Shown here: piece after piece, positions 35,354-44,352 of the stretch | Layout of the letters: each line of letters begins with the position of its first letter | Position numbering within the stretch: position 1 is the stretch's first letter | Assembly: GCF_023913515.1 (NCBI RefSeq) | Contig: NZ_CP099391.1 | Coordinates: 1,550,001 to 1,614,000 of the forward strand | DNA: 64,000 nt | Reading direction: 5' to 3' | DNA from: Natronococcus sp. CG52 | Lineage (GTDB): Archaea > Halobacteriota > Halobacteria > Halobacteriales > Natrialbaceae | Position numbers and translations under genes: made by a program | The notes under the pieces: generated by a model | What the model was told of the DNA's origin: nothing | Seen by the model: the letters and a program-made list of their open reading frames with translations, nothing else | Database searches by the model: none

Positions 35354-36381
35354 CAGTAGAGACCAGCCTCCCTGTCGCGGAAGAGGACGATGTACACCAT
35401 GATGAACAGGCCGATGACCAGCGCCGTCAGGAACGCCACGGCTGCGGCCGTTCCGAAGATGCGGGTGCCGCCGAACATCGCCTCGACGACCATACACGTC
35501 AGCGACGGGACGGTCGTACAGCCGACGCTCGACTCGATCAGTCCGTACACGCGCATCGCGTCCATCGTACGGAACAGCATCGCAACGAGCAGCGCCGGCA
35601 TGATAAGCGGCAGCGTGATCATCTTGAACCGCTGCCAGGGCGAGGCGCCGGACACTCGAGCCACGTCGTACAGGCTCCGGTCGACGCTCTGGAGCCCGGC
35701 GAGGATCAACAGCGCCATGAACGCCGTCGACTTCCAGATGTCGGCGACGAGGACGATGATGAACGCGTCCTGACTGTCAGCGAGCGGGTTGGGACCGAAG
35801 AGACCGAGCCACTGCATCAGGTCCGTCCCGAAGCCGACCTCCGGCTGGAACATTAGGAAGAAGATCATCCCCTGGATGACGATCGGGACGGCCCAGGGCA
35901 GGATGATCGCGACTCGCACCCAGCGCCGGCCGCGGAACTCCTGATCGAGGATGAGCGCCTGGCCGAAGCCGAAGACCGTCTCGAAGAAGACGCTGATGAT
36001 GGCGAACCCGAGCGTGACGAACAGCGCCTGCTGCAGGAACGGGACGCCGAATTCGACGAACGGGAACGACGTCGATAGCGTCACGTCCATAAACTGCTGG
36101 GCCAGCCTGACGTCGCCCGTGAGTACGTCGACGTAGTTCTCGAGTCCGACAAAGCCGCCGAGCGTCTCGCCGCCGCGTGTCCGGTCTTCCCGAAGCGACA
36201 TGACGAACGTCCTGAGGAGCGGGTAGAACGCGATGAACCCGAGCAACAGGAACGACGGGATCAACAGGAGGTACGCGTAGGCCGCCTCGCTGAGGCTCTC
36301 CATCCAGTTGACGACGGCGTTGCCCGTCCGCTCCTGATCGGGCGTTTCCCCGCCGATTCCGGTGTCGGTATCAGTTGCCAT
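35353..36381 (-). CDS. Sugar ABC transporter permease, MalF-type
   Basis: 342 residues. About seven hydrophobic segments with the EAA loop 'SLYDVARVSGASPWQRFKMITLPLIMPALL'. Partner of the MalG-type permease. Its start lies inside the 3' end of the binding-protein gene, an 11-base overlap, so the operon is tightly packed and probably translationally coupled. Confidence 0.94.
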   Translation of the reverse strand: MATDTDTGIGGETPDQERTGNAVVNWMESLSEAAYAYLLLIPSFLLLGFIAFYPLLRTFVMSLREDRTRGGETLGGFVGLENYVDVLTGDVRLAQQFMDVTLSTSFPFVEFGVPFLQQALFVTLGFAIISVFFETVFGFGQALILDQEFRGRRWVRVAIILPWAVPIVIQGMIFFLMFQPEVGFGTDLMQWLGLFGPNPLADSQDAFIIVLVADIWKSTAFMALLILAGLQSVDRSLYDVARVSGASPWQRFKMITLPLIMPALLVAMLFRTMDAMRVYGLIESSVGCTTVPSLTCMVVEAMFGGTRIFGTAAAVAFLTALVIGLFIMVYIVLFRDREAGLY

Positions 36382-37831
36382 CTTGCTCCCTCACGTCTGC
36401 TTCGCTCAGTTCGAGCCGTTCCTGCAGGTCGTTCATCGCCTCTTCGGGGGACTTCACGCCCCGATAGGCTCTGTTCACTTCCTGGTAGATGTGCGCCGAC
36501 TGCTCCGGCCAGACGTCGGTCACCGGCCGAGGAACGGCGTTTTCGCCGGCGATCTGGATTGTTTCGGCGTAATGTGCGACCGGGCCGCTCTCCTCGGGAT
36601 CGACTTCTTCGAGCAGTTCGACGATCGGCGGTATCCAGCCCTGGATTTCGAAGATCGTGAGCATGACCTCCTCGGTCGCGAACGCGTCCATCACCTGGAT
36701 CGCTTCCTCTTCGTTCTCGGCATCCGGGTTCAGGGTGAAGTGCCAGCCGCCGAGGGCGGATGCGGTGCCCCCGAGTCCGTCGTACTCGGATTCTCCCTCG
36801 TCGACGCCGTACGGCATCGGCATCATCCCGATATCGTCGCCCATCCCTTCCTCGTGAGCGATCGCGATCGAGTACGGCCAGTTTCGGTGCATCACGGTGT
36901 TCCCGTTCGCGAAGGGGCCGCGAGCCTCCTCCTCGGTGTACTGGACGATCGCCGTCGGGGCGATCTGCTCGTAGCCGTCGAGGGCGTACTCGTCCTCGTC
37001 GCCACGGATGAACGTGCGCATCATTCGGATGGCCTCGAGGACGGGTTCCTCGTCGACCGTGACCGGGCGGTCTCCGGCCTCGAACAGGTTGTCAATTCCG
37101 CCGAAGTACGCGCCGCCGAAGGTACTCATCACCTCGTTGAAACTACAGCACGAGAGTCCCTCGTACGCGGCCCCCTGCGTGGTGAAACCGAAGTCAACGC
37201 CGGACTGATCTCGGACGTCGGCCGTGATTTCGGAAAACTCCTGCCAGGAGAGCGGTTCGGTGGCCCAGTCGCCGGTATCGTACCCCGCTTCCTCGGCGAG
37301 GTCCTGCCGGTACTGCATCGTCCCGAAGTCGGGAAACAGCGGTAGCGCGTGTAAATCTCCGGTATCCGGGTGACGTGCGGTCTCGACCGCCGCGTCGAGG
37401 TAGTCGTTGTCGATCATACTGACGGTGTCACTCGAGAGTCGATCCTCGAGGTTGACCGTCTGTTCGCGCAGGATGAACGGGATCGTCCACCCGCTGTCCA
37501 TCATGAACAGGTCCGGCTGGGAGCGCCCTGCTTGCAGCGCGGATTGTGCGGCGGATCTACGCTGCTCGGTTTCGTCCGGTCCGGTGCGAACCTCGACGGT
37601 GATGTCCTCGTCGAGGCCGGCGTCCCAAAGTGCCTGGTGTAACTCTCCGTCAGGGGCCATAAGCCCCTGAAAGTCGGTGTCGCCGTAGGCGACGACCGAT
37701 CCTTCTTCCGCCCCCCTACCGAGACACCCTGCCAGACCGATCGATCCAGCGCCAGCCACCGAGGCCGCAGCGACGAACGACCTCCGAGATACACCGACAC
37801 CAGTCTTCTGTGCTGTCCTATCTCGATCCAT
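36371..37831 (-). CDS. Sugar ABC transporter substrate-binding lipoprotein
   Basis: 486 residues. A Tat-type signal (SRRSFVAAASVAGAGSIGLAGC) with lipobox anchors it outside the membrane. Family 1 extracellular solute-binding fold: 'PDLFMMDSGWTIPFILREQTVNLEDRL', ALPLFPDFGTMQYRQDL, GNTVMHRNWPYSIAIA. First gene of the operon; the nearby TrmB regulator (38207-39274) is on the same strand. A perfect inverted repeat links its transcription start region with codons about 50-55. The exact sugar is unknown. Confidence 0.92.
   Translation of the reverse strand: MDRDRTAQKTGVGVSRRSFVAAASVAGAGSIGLAGCLGRGAEEGSVVAYGDTDFQGLMAPDGELHQALWDAGLDEDITVEVRTGPDETEQRRSAAQSALQAGRSQPDLFMMDSGWTIPFILREQTVNLEDRLSSDTVSMIDNDYLDAAVETARHPDTGDLHALPLFPDFGTMQYRQDLAEEAGYDTGDWATEPLSWQEFSEITADVRDQSGVDFGFTTQGAAYEGLSCCSFNEVMSTFGGAYFGGIDNLFEAGDRPVTVDEEPVLEAIRMMRTFIRGDEDEYALDGYEQIAPTAIVQYTEEEARGPFANGNTVMHRNWPYSIAIAHEEGMGDDIGMMPMPYGVDEGESEYDGLGGTASALGGWHFTLNPDAENEEEAIQVMDAFATEEVMLTIFEIQGWIPPIVELLEEVDPEESGPVAHYAETIQIAGENAVPRPVTDVWPEQSAHIYQEVNRAYRGVKSPEEAMNDLQERLELSEADVREQDGN
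37660..37674. repeat. Inverted repeat half inside the binding-protein gene
   Basis: TAAGCCCCTGAAAGT, the exact complement of 37847-37861. It encodes part of the DFQGLM segment near residue 54 of the binding protein. Confidence 0.6.
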
Positions 37832-37846
37832 CTTTCCTTGCAGAAT

Positions 37847-37861
37847 ACTTTCAGGGGCTTA
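37847..37861. promoter_or_regulatory. Inverted repeat half at the operon's start region
   Basis: ACTTTCAGGGGCTTA, a perfect 15-base complement of 37660-37674, with 172 bases between. It lies just upstream of the ATG at 37831 and about where transcription should begin given the TATA-like box at 37871-37880. It could be an operator pair (DNA looping) or a long-range RNA pairing. Confidence 0.5.
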
Positions 37862-37870
37862 ATTCTTAGC

Positions 37871-37880
37871 CTTTAAATAT
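37871..37880 (-). promoter_or_regulatory. TATA box of the sugar transporter operon
   Basis: On the minus strand this reads ATATTTAAAG, the strongest A/T-rich box upstream of the operon. Transcription would begin near 37850, giving a short leader. The rest of the gap up to 38206 shows no gene; another A/T-rich stretch lies at about 37910-37965. Confidence 0.5.
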
Positions 37881-38206
37881 CATAATAACGGGAATGTGTT
37901 GACAAACGATCCATATAATCCGGGAATACTTGCTTATCTACCCAAACGATTGTAATATCCGCTGTTAGGTAGGAGTACGCTGATCCGGGGCTGGCGAGTG
38001 GTCTATAGACGAGCGCTAGCGTGCCGCCCGGACCGGGCCAGGATTTCGTCGTCACTGGCTATCTCAGAGACCAATCGACGCGTACCGACCCACAGACGGC
38101 CCGCGACACGAGTCTCGGGTGCGAACTTCCGCGGGACGCGTTCCCCGAATCGACCGTTGGCGACTACGATGTGGGTTGGACGCGATCCAGTAGCATCACG
38201 CTTCAC

Positions 38207-39274
38207 TCATCGATCTTCGAGGACCGGCGACCTGTGACGACCGATGTGAATCTCGTGGGCCTCGACGTCCTCGAGTGCGGCAACCCGACCGCCGACGGTA
38301 ACCTCCGTTTCCTCTTCCGTCTCGAGGGTGATCGCGGCAACCTCCTCGCTCACCTCGAAGGAGACGTCGATGATGCGCCCGCGAACGACCCGTTGTCCAC
38401 CGACGGCGACGTCTCGTCCGACGATCGTCGCGTAGAACTCGCCGCCCTCTTCGATGATATCCTTCACGCAGCGGCGGATCGACGCGTACTTTCGGGGATA
38501 GTTTCGGGGATCGCTGTCTTCGCCGAGCGTTCGCTCGGCGGTCGTCCAGAGGACGGTCCCGAAGAACCCGGAGACCAGAAAGCCGAGCGCCGATCGGTTG
38601 AAAATGACGCCGTACCGATCTTTGTCGTCCCGGAGCGCGTCCTGGGTCGCGTAGACGGAGTAGTTCCCGTCGGCGACGGCGACTACCGGGGTCGTGATTC
38701 CGCGTCGCGCACGCGTCGTCGTCGCGACCGACGTGTAATCGAAGTCGTCGGGTTCCGGCGCCTCGCCCGCCGGCGTAACGATCAGGTCGATGCTCACGCC
38801 GCTGTCGAGTGCGGCCGCGAGTTCGTCCTCGAATCGGGTGAGCAGGTCCGGCGTCAGCGAGAGGGAGAGTTCGTACTCGGCGTCGTTGATAATCTCCTCG
38901 AGGTAGCGCAGAATCGTCGATCGGGACTTGACGAGCGAGACGGCCTCCGTCTCCCGGGCCGGCGCCGTGTACCGAGCCTCGAGTTCGTCGATCATCTCCT
39001 CGAGCGAGTGCTGGACCTCGTCGAAGGCGTCGGCGGGATCGATCGCGACCACCTTCATCGGCCGGGATTCGCGGAGTTCGACCAGACCGCGATCGCTGAG
39101 ACTGCGGACGGTGTCGTAGACTCGCGGCTGCGGAATATCGGTCCGGTCCGCGATCTCGCTCGCGGTCAGTTGTCCCTGCTCGAGGACGGTCAGATAGGCG
39201 TCGATCTCGTACTCGCCGAGGTTGAACCGGTCCCCGACGTGCTCGACCGTCGAGCGAAGTTCGTCTGGTGCCAT
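38207..39274 (-). CDS. TrmB family sugar-responsive transcriptional regulator
   Basis: 355 residues. The N-terminal winged helix (about 1-75: '[51 protein letters not shown]') is followed by a coiled segment and the TrmB effector domain ('[21 protein letters not shown]', '[18 protein letters not shown]'). TrmB proteins bind sugars and control sugar transport and gluconeogenesis; here the gene sits just upstream of a sugar ABC operon on the same strand, with a 375-base gap. It most likely regulates that operon. Confidence 0.92.
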   Translation of the reverse strand: MAPDELRSTVEHVGDRFNLGEYEIDAYLTVLEQGQLTASEIADRTDIPQPRVYDTVRSLSDRGLVELRESRPMKVVAIDPADAFDEVQHSLEEMIDELEARYTAPARETEAVSLVKSRSTILRYLEEIINDAEYELSLSLTPDLLTRFEDELAAALDSGVSIDLIVTPAGEAPEPDDFDYTSVATTTRARRGITTPVVAVADGNYSVYATQDALRDDKDRYGVIFNRSALGFLVSGFFGTVLWTTAERTLGEDSDPRNYPRKYASIRRCVKDIIEEGGEFYATIVGRDVAVGGQRVVRGRIIDVSFEVSEEVAAITLETEEETEVTVGGRVAALEDVEAHEIHIGRHRSPVLEDR

Positions 39275-39405
39275 ACCTGTTCGCAGTATTCCAACGGGTA
39301 AATGATTTATTCTGACTCGAGTAGCATCCTGTTTCGAAACAGGGTTATCGCTCGGGGAGCGAGACGGTCAGAACCCTTAACCACGACGGCCATGAGTGTG
39401 TTGCC

Positions 39406-40389
39406 ATGCTGCAGGTGACGGAGGAAACGGAGATCGAGGGCACTATCGATATTCTTCCGAGCCTCGATTCCGAGTTCGCGGTCCAACTCGTTCTCGCCGC
39501 GCTCGTCCTCGTAATCGGCTGGTACCTCTCGAAACTCGTCGTTCGCATCACCGGTCGGACGATCGCGCGTCGAATCGAACGACCGAGCGTCACGCGGACG
39601 GCCCTGCGCGGCGTCAGAGCGTCCGTACTGGTGCTGACGCTCGTGGTCGTCGCCCGAATCCTCGGCGTCGGTGACACGCAGATTCTCCTCTCGGTGACCG
39701 TCATCTCCGCCGTGATCGCGGTCGTCCTCGCGCCGCTGGTCGGGAGTTTCATCAACGGACTGTTCGTCCTCGCCGACCGACCGTACGAGATCGGCGACAT
39801 GATCGAGGTCACGGACGAGGGTCACAAGGGATTCGTCGAGGACATCACGATCCGATACACCAAGATCTTCACCCTCCACAACACGTTCATCGTCATCCCG
39901 AACTCCGAGATCCAGCAGCGAGACGTGATCAACTACTCCGCCGAGGACGAACGCACGCGAATCTCCCTGGAGTTCGAAGTTACCTACGAGAGCGACCTCG
40001 AGTCGGCTCGAAGCCTGGCCGAGCGCGCGGCCCGGTCCGTCGACGTCGTCATCACGGGCGGCCCCGATATTCGGATCGGAAGCGCTCGGTACGGGGCCGC
40101 ACCGGCCTGTATCATTCAGGAGTACGGCGATAACGGCGTCATGCTGGAACTGTTCTTCTGGGTCCAGCATCCGTACAAGCAGGCCGTTGCCCGCTCGGCC
40201 GTGCAGACGGCTATCTGGGAGCGGTTCGCGGACGCCGACGTCGAGTTCGCCTATCCGCACCGTCACCACGTCTTCAACGAACACAGCGGCATCGCACAGA
40301 TGGCGTTCGACGAGCCCCGTCCGGATCGGTCGAGCGTTGACTCGTCGGTCGATCCGGTCGAGGGTCCCACCGATCGCGGCGATCAGTAG
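39406..40389 (+). CDS. MscS-type mechanosensitive channel
   Basis: 327 residues. Three to four hydrophobic helices; the pore-lining helix is in 'VTVISAVIAVVLAPLVGSFINGLFVLADRPYEIGD', followed by the beta domain 'KGFVEDITIRYTKIFTLHNTFIVIPNSEIQQRDVINYS'. The C-terminal alpha/beta vestibule domain is complete. Relieves osmotic down-shock by releasing solutes. A polar tail ends the protein. It is divergent from trmB and convergent with the Usp gene, 38 bases away. Confidence 0.93.
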   Translation: MLQVTEETEIEGTIDILPSLDSEFAVQLVLAALVLVIGWYLSKLVVRITGRTIARRIERPSVTRTALRGVRASVLVLTLVVVARILGVGDTQILLSVTVISAVIAVVLAPLVGSFINGLFVLADRPYEIGDMIEVTDEGHKGFVEDITIRYTKIFTLHNTFIVIPNSEIQQRDVINYSAEDERTRISLEFEVTYESDLESARSLAERAARSVDVVITGGPDIRIGSARYGAAPACIIQEYGDNGVMLELFFWVQHPYKQAVARSAVQTAIWERFADADVEFAYPHRHHVFNEHSGIAQMAFDEPRPDRSSVDSSVDPVEGPTDRGDQ

Positions 40390-40427
40390 TGAACGCGGAG
40401 GAGAACGGAGTGGAGTGAGAACGGAGA

Positions 40428-40841
40428 TTACGTCGCGCGCGCGCTCTCGACGGTGATGACCTCACAGTCGAGGTGAGTGCGCAGGTAGCGGTCGATGTCC
40501 GGATTGTCGGTGAACCGGCGGAAGAGCCGACGCAGCCGGCTCGCCTGCTGGCTTCCGATGACCACGGCGTCGGCTTCCTCGGCGGCGACCTCGTCGAGAA
40601 TGCTCTCCTCGACGAGAAAGCCCGTTCGAACGACGTAGCGCGCGTTCTCGAGTCGCCCGAACGTCGATTCGACGGCGTTTTTGAGGTCGATTCGCGTCAC
40701 TTTGTTCCCATTTTGGTAGAGGTCGACGTGAAGGACGGTCAGAGCCGCGTCCCGTTCGCGCGCGACCTCGATTGCCCGCTCGAGCGTCCGGCGCGAGTGT
40801 TTCGACAGGGGATACCGAACGGGAACCACGAGCAGCGTCAT
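40428..40841 (-). CDS. Universal stress protein family
   Basis: 137 residues. The UspA fold starts TLLVVPVRYPLSKHSRRTLERAIEVARERDAALTVLHVDLY and ends with the phosphate-loop region 'AVVIGSQQASRLRRLFRRF', a variant of the ATP-binding G-x2-G-x9-G(S/T). The loop glycines are replaced by Gln, Arg and Leu residues, so ATP binding is doubtful. A single gene; function beyond stress association is unknown. Confidence 0.85.
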   Translation of the reverse strand: MTLLVVPVRYPLSKHSRRTLERAIEVARERDAALTVLHVDLYQNGNKVTRIDLKNAVESTFGRLENARYVVRTGFLVEESILDEVAAEEADAVVIGSQQASRLRRLFRRFTDNPDIDRYLRTHLDCEVITVESARAT

Positions 40842-40978
40842 CAGACAATCGAACGATACCCGGCCGGGTAAACCTTTCAGTTAGGACAGTCCGGGACGTG
40901 AACGTATCGCACGTGAGGGTTCGTGACAGTCGCTCTCGGAGAGACAGCCATTTACTGCGAGCGCTGGTACGAAGCGAC

Positions 40979-41218
40979 ATGGAAACGAGGTCGACCGATG
41001 ACGGTGATACCGTCTACGTCTCGACAACGGACGGCGACAGAGGCTCCAAGGGCCCGTTTCTCGTCGCGTACGAGACGGGCGATGCGGAGCGACGATACGG
41101 CTGGTACTGTACCAACTGCGAGAGCTTCGACAACGCGATGGATTCGATGGGTCGGATCCAGTGCAATCAGTGTGGGAACTTCCGGAAACCGACCGAGTGG
41201 GACGCTGCACACGAGTAG
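40979..41218 (+). CDS. Small zinc-ribbon protein (DUF5816-like)
   Basis: 79 residues from the ATG at 40979. Conserved block 'RRYGWYCTNCESFDNAMDSMGRIQCNQCGNFRKPTEWDAAHE' provides two CxxC pairs for a zinc ribbon. This matches the haloarchaeal family I recall as DUF5816, function unknown. Preceded by a divergent Usp gene and followed by a clear hairpin. Confidence 0.82.
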   Translation: METRSTDDGDTVYVSTTDGDRGSKGPFLVAYETGDAERRYGWYCTNCESFDNAMDSMGRIQCNQCGNFRKPTEWDAAHE

Positions 41219-41254
41219 GCGCGGAGGTACGATTGCGGGACGGGACGGAATTGA

Positions 41255-41276
41255 CCGGCGGGCTCTGTCCCGCCGG
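41255..41276 (+). terminator. Stem-loop after the DUF5816-like gene
   Basis: CCGGCGGG-ctctgt-CCCGCCGG has a perfect 8-base stem and a 6-base loop, 36 bases after the stop codon. No T run follows. It is probably a transcript 3' end or RNA-stabilising element. Confidence 0.5.
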
Positions 41277-41432
41277 CTTCGACGATAATCCCTACTTACT
41301 GTCCACCGATCGCGGACCGTCGTTTGCATCTGTCGTCCAAAAACCGAATATTTCGTTTCATCACCCCTCCTTCGAGCGAACGAGTGTGCAGGACCAACGT
41401 TTATGGGGTATGCTATCGTAAGTGGATATTGA

Positions 41433-41753
41433 ATGGGTCCTGTTAACATGCGACTCGTCGAGCAGGCCAGATCGATTTTCGCCGACATGGGTTACACCGT
41501 CGAAGGCAACGGCCCCGAGTTCCGTGCTGAACGCAAGTGGAAGGTCGTTCACGTCAGTACAGTCCTCGAACTCGACGAACTTCCGCCAGCCACCGGCCAG
41601 TTCCACTGCTTCGTCGCCCAACCCGAGGATGCGGATACCCTCGAAGCAAAACTCGAGCGGATGAATCCGAGCTACGAGTGGGCAATCATCGTCGTCGACG
41701 GCGACGACTATCAGGTCGAACGCGCGCCGCCCGGACCGCACGTCTCCGCCTGA
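41433..41753 (+). CDS. DUF7116-like conserved haloarchaeal protein
   Basis: 106 residues from the ATG at 41433, about 29 bases after a TATA-like TTTATGG (41400-41406), so probably leaderless; an internal ATG five codons later is possible. The sequence runs 'VEQARSIFADMGYTVEGNGPEFRAERKWKVVHVSTV', 'FHCFVAQPEDADTLEAKLERMNPSYEWAIIVVDGDDYQVERAPPG', which matches the family I recall as DUF7116. A compact alpha/beta cytoplasmic protein; no motif gives a function. Confidence 0.75.
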   Translation: MGPVNMRLVEQARSIFADMGYTVEGNGPEFRAERKWKVVHVSTVLELDELPPATGQFHCFVAQPEDADTLEAKLERMNPSYEWAIIVVDGDDYQVERAPPGPHVSA

Positions 41754-41808
41754 GCCGTCTCCCGGATCACCGTTTTTGGAAAAACAGTCGCGTAGAGCGA
41801 CCGGACCG

Positions 41809-43011
41809 TTACTCCAGTGCCCCGCGCGTCGCCGTCACGCCCGCACCGGGATCGACGTCCGCTCCCATCGACTCGAGGACGTCACCCAGCGCCGTCACCA
41901 CGTAGATCGCGTTCTGGGGCTGGGCCGAGTGACCCATGCAGCCGATCCGGAAGATCTCGCCGTCCAGGTCGCCGAGTCCGCTGGCAATCTCGAGATCGTA
42001 GCGCTCGAGCAACTCGCCGCAGACCTCGCCGTCGTCGACGCCCTCGGGAACGCGGACGGCGTTCAGGCTCGGTAGCCAGTACTCGTCGGGCGCGTTCATC
42101 TCGAGGCCCATTCCCTCCATGCCGGCTTTCAGCGCGCCGGCCAATCGTTCGTGGCGCGCCCACCGCTTTTCGATTCCCTCCTCGGCGACGAGTCGCAGGG
42201 CCTCCCGGATCGCGTAGACGTTCGTGATCGGCGCGGTGTGGTGGTAGGATCGCTCGTCGCCCCAGTAGCCCTCGAGCAGGGAGAGATCGAGGTACCACGA
42301 ACGGGGCTCTTCCTCGCGCGTGAGGACCTTGTCCATGGCCTCCTCCGAGAGGGTGAGCGGACTGGCACCCGGCGGACAGGAGAGACACTTCTGGGGGCCC
42401 GCGTAGGCGACGTCGATATTCCACTCGTCGACGCGGAGTTCGACGCCGCCGATCGAGGTGACGGTGTCGGCGATCACGAGGGCGTCGTGGTCGTGAGCCG
42501 CGGCGGTGAGTTCCGGCACGTTCGGTTGCAGGACGCCCGTACTGGTCTCGGCGTGGACGAACCCAAAGACGTCGGGATCGTACTCGGCCAGGGCGTCGGA
42601 AACCTGGGCGGGATCGAGCGGTTCGCCCCACGGCGCGTCGACCTCGACGACCTCGCCGCCGGCACGGCGGGCCATCGACGCCATTCGGCCGCCGAAGTAG
42701 CCGTTCGTCGGCACCAACATCGTATCGCCCGGCTCGACCACGTTCCCGATCGCGGCCTCCATCGCGGCCGATCCGGTCCCCGAGACGGGGATCGTCCACC
42801 GGTTGTCCGTCCGGAACGTGTATCGCAGTAGCTCCTGGACTTCGTCCATGATCTCGACGAACGACGGGTCGAGATGGCCCACGAGTGGCGTGCTCATCGC
42901 CCGGAGCACGCGGGGGTGGACGTCGCTCGGCCCCGGTCCCATCAGGGTTCGATTCGGTGGCGTCAGTTCGTCGATCTCGGATACGTCGATCGAATCGTCA
43001 GCACCTGCCAT
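41809..43011 (-). CDS. Class V aminotransferase (alanine-glyoxylate / serine-pyruvate type)
   Basis: 400 residues from the ATG at 43011; nine codons further upstream are open but not conserved. PLP fold type I: 'NRTLMGPGPSDVHPRVLRAMSTPLVGHLDPSF' opens, GTGSAAMEAAIGN binds the cofactor phosphate, VIADTVTSIGGVELRVDEWNIDVAY precedes the lysine in GPQKCLSCPPG. Members transfer amino groups between alanine or serine and glyoxylate or pyruvate. It stands alone, convergent with the DUF7116 gene, 55 bases away. Confidence 0.92.
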   Translation of the reverse strand: MAGADDSIDVSEIDELTPPNRTLMGPGPSDVHPRVLRAMSTPLVGHLDPSFVEIMDEVQELLRYTFRTDNRWTIPVSGTGSAAMEAAIGNVVEPGDTMLVPTNGYFGGRMASMARRAGGEVVEVDAPWGEPLDPAQVSDALAEYDPDVFGFVHAETSTGVLQPNVPELTAAAHDHDALVIADTVTSIGGVELRVDEWNIDVAYAGPQKCLSCPPGASPLTLSEEAMDKVLTREEEPRSWYLDLSLLEGYWGDERSYHHTAPITNVYAIREALRLVAEEGIEKRWARHERLAGALKAGMEGMGLEMNAPDEYWLPSLNAVRVPEGVDDGEVCGELLERYDLEIASGLGDLDGEIFRIGCMGHSAQPQNAIYVVTALGDVLESMGADVDPGAGVTATRGALE

Positions 43012-43179
43012 GCCGCGTAGTGGGACGGGCACCCTCAAAAACGTTCACCGACCGGCGAACGATACCACTACCGGACTCGAGCGATCGTGCGTTCCGGACC
43101 GTCATCGGCCGCGACCCGGTCGCGTCTTGCTATCACTAGCCGTACTTTGAATACCCGTCGCGGCGTACCGTAGCCAGCA

Positions 43180-43380
43180 ATGGTATTCAAGAAGATCACA
43201 CTGATCGGAACGAGTACGGAAAGCTTCGACGCCGCCGCCGACGACGCGATCGACCGGGCCGAAGACACGCTCCAGAACGTCCATTGGGTCGAAGTCGACG
43301 AACTCGGTGTCGAAGTCGCAAGCGCCGACGACCGCGAGTACCAGGCGGAGGTCACCGTCGCCTTCGAACTCGAGGACTAA
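43180..43380 (+). CDS. Dodecin (flavin-storage protein)
   Basis: 66 residues, the normal size. '[47 protein letters not shown]' matches haloarchaeal dodecin, including the Trp whose side chain stacks on flavin and the Gln in the last strand ([13 protein letters not shown]). Twelve copies form a hollow sphere that binds riboflavin. A TATA-like TTTGAATA (43147-43154) about 29 bases upstream fits a leaderless message. Confidence 0.95.
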   Translation: MVFKKITLIGTSTESFDAAADDAIDRAEDTLQNVHWVEVDELGVEVASADDREYQAEVTVAFELED

Positions 43381-43489
43381 CGTTCTCTCGAGCGTCCCTC
43401 GCCGCCGGCTACGAGACGATCGGGACGAGCGTTTCTCGAGAAGACGGGCCTGGGAACGGACTGCTCGCGGCGACGAGTTCGGAACCGGA

Positions 43490-43864
43490 CTACGTTCGGA
43501 ACGACTCACCACAGCCGCACTCGCTGACGACGTTCGGGTTCTCGACGTGGAATCCCTCGGCCTGCAGGCCCTCTTCGTAGTCCAGGATACTTCCTTCGAT
43601 ATACTTCAGGCTCGCCGGATCGACGAACACGCGCAGCTCGTGGTGTTCGTAGATCGTGTCGTCCTCGTCCGGGGCGTCGTCGAACCGCATCCCGTAGGAG
43701 AGACCGGCGCAGCCACCCTGCTGGACGAAGAGTCGAAGTCCCGCCTCGCCAGCGTCGAGATCCTCGCTCTCGAGCAGCGAGAGCGCCTGTTCGGCCGCTA
43801 TTTCCGTCACCTCGATCTCGGGACGTGCGTCCGCGGTCCCACTGTCCACGCTATCCGTGCTCAT
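43490..43864 (-). CDS. A-type iron-sulfur carrier (HesB/IscA/ErpA)
   Basis: 124 residues from the ATG at 43864; the upstream 42-codon extension overlaps a TATA-like GGTTAAC and is not conserved. The three cluster-binding cysteines are present: GGCAGLSYG and ECGCG near the C-terminus. The fold signature 'AGLRLFVQQGGCAGLSY' and 'VFVDPASLKYIEGSILDYEE' is typical. It delivers iron-sulfur clusters; a BolA-type partner is at 2203-2454. Confidence 0.93.
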   Translation of the reverse strand: MSTDSVDSGTADARPEIEVTEIAAEQALSLLESEDLDAGEAGLRLFVQQGGCAGLSYGMRFDDAPDEDDTIYEHHELRVFVDPASLKYIEGSILDYEEGLQAEGFHVENPNVVSECGCGESFRT

Positions 43865-44048
43865 ATGGTATCCTTCCGGCGCGACAGTGTTAACCTTGAC
43901 GCCGCGAGAACAGGTTACCGACAGCGCCAGCGCTGGCCGTATCAGTCCGGGTACGACGACCTGCCGGCGGAACGATTCCCGCCGTTCCACACGGCCTCTC
44001 GAGTCTCGCCACCGACGTCGATTCCCGCTGTTGTCGCTCGGACTCGCC

Positions 44049-44264
44049 CTACACTCGCGATCGCTGCTGGACAGACCGATAGTACGTCCCGAACAGCCGT
44101 TCGTCGTTTGCCGAGAGTTCGACGTTGTTTTCGGCTAGCAACTCGATCATTCGTTCGATCTCGCACTCGTACCACATCGAGAGGAGTCGAACGTTTTTTT
44201 GTGCGTAATCGTAGTTACGTTCGAGGACGCGTGCATCGGTCGGGTCGACCTCACACGGTTCCAT
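44049..44264 (-). CDS. Small haloarchaeal protein of unknown function
   Basis: 71 residues, mostly helical, with 'LERNYDYAQKNVRLLSMWYECEIERMIELLAENNVELSANDERLF'. The two Cys residues (positions 4 and 34) do not form a zinc motif. Composition and acidic helices look like a real haloarchaeal gene, and an overlapping plus-strand frame does not. A run of T at 44206-44212 lies inside the coding strand. I do not recognise the family. It lies between iscA-type and hisD genes on the same strand. Confidence 0.55.
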   Translation of the reverse strand: MEPCEVDPTDARVLERNYDYAQKNVRLLSMWYECEIERMIELLAENNVELSANDERLFGTYYRSVQQRSRV

Positions 44265-44352
44265 CTCTCCTGGTACTCTGTTATGCAGGTACGTAAAACC
44301 AATCGCAGATTAGTGACGTGTGTCGTGACCTCTACGTTCGCGTAGGATCGGG

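Noticed and set aside
37862-38206. TrmB box of the TACT-n-GAGTA type
   Set aside because: TACT and GAGTA words occur in the gap but about 47 bases apart, not at the 7-8 base spacing I recall.
38021-39301. 426-codon plus-strand frame opposite trmB
   Set aside because: Antisense shadow; the minus-strand frame has a complete winged helix and TrmB effector domain.
40428-40841. ATP-binding Usp
   Set aside because: The phosphate loop lacks the normal glycines, so only family membership, not ATP binding, is claimed.
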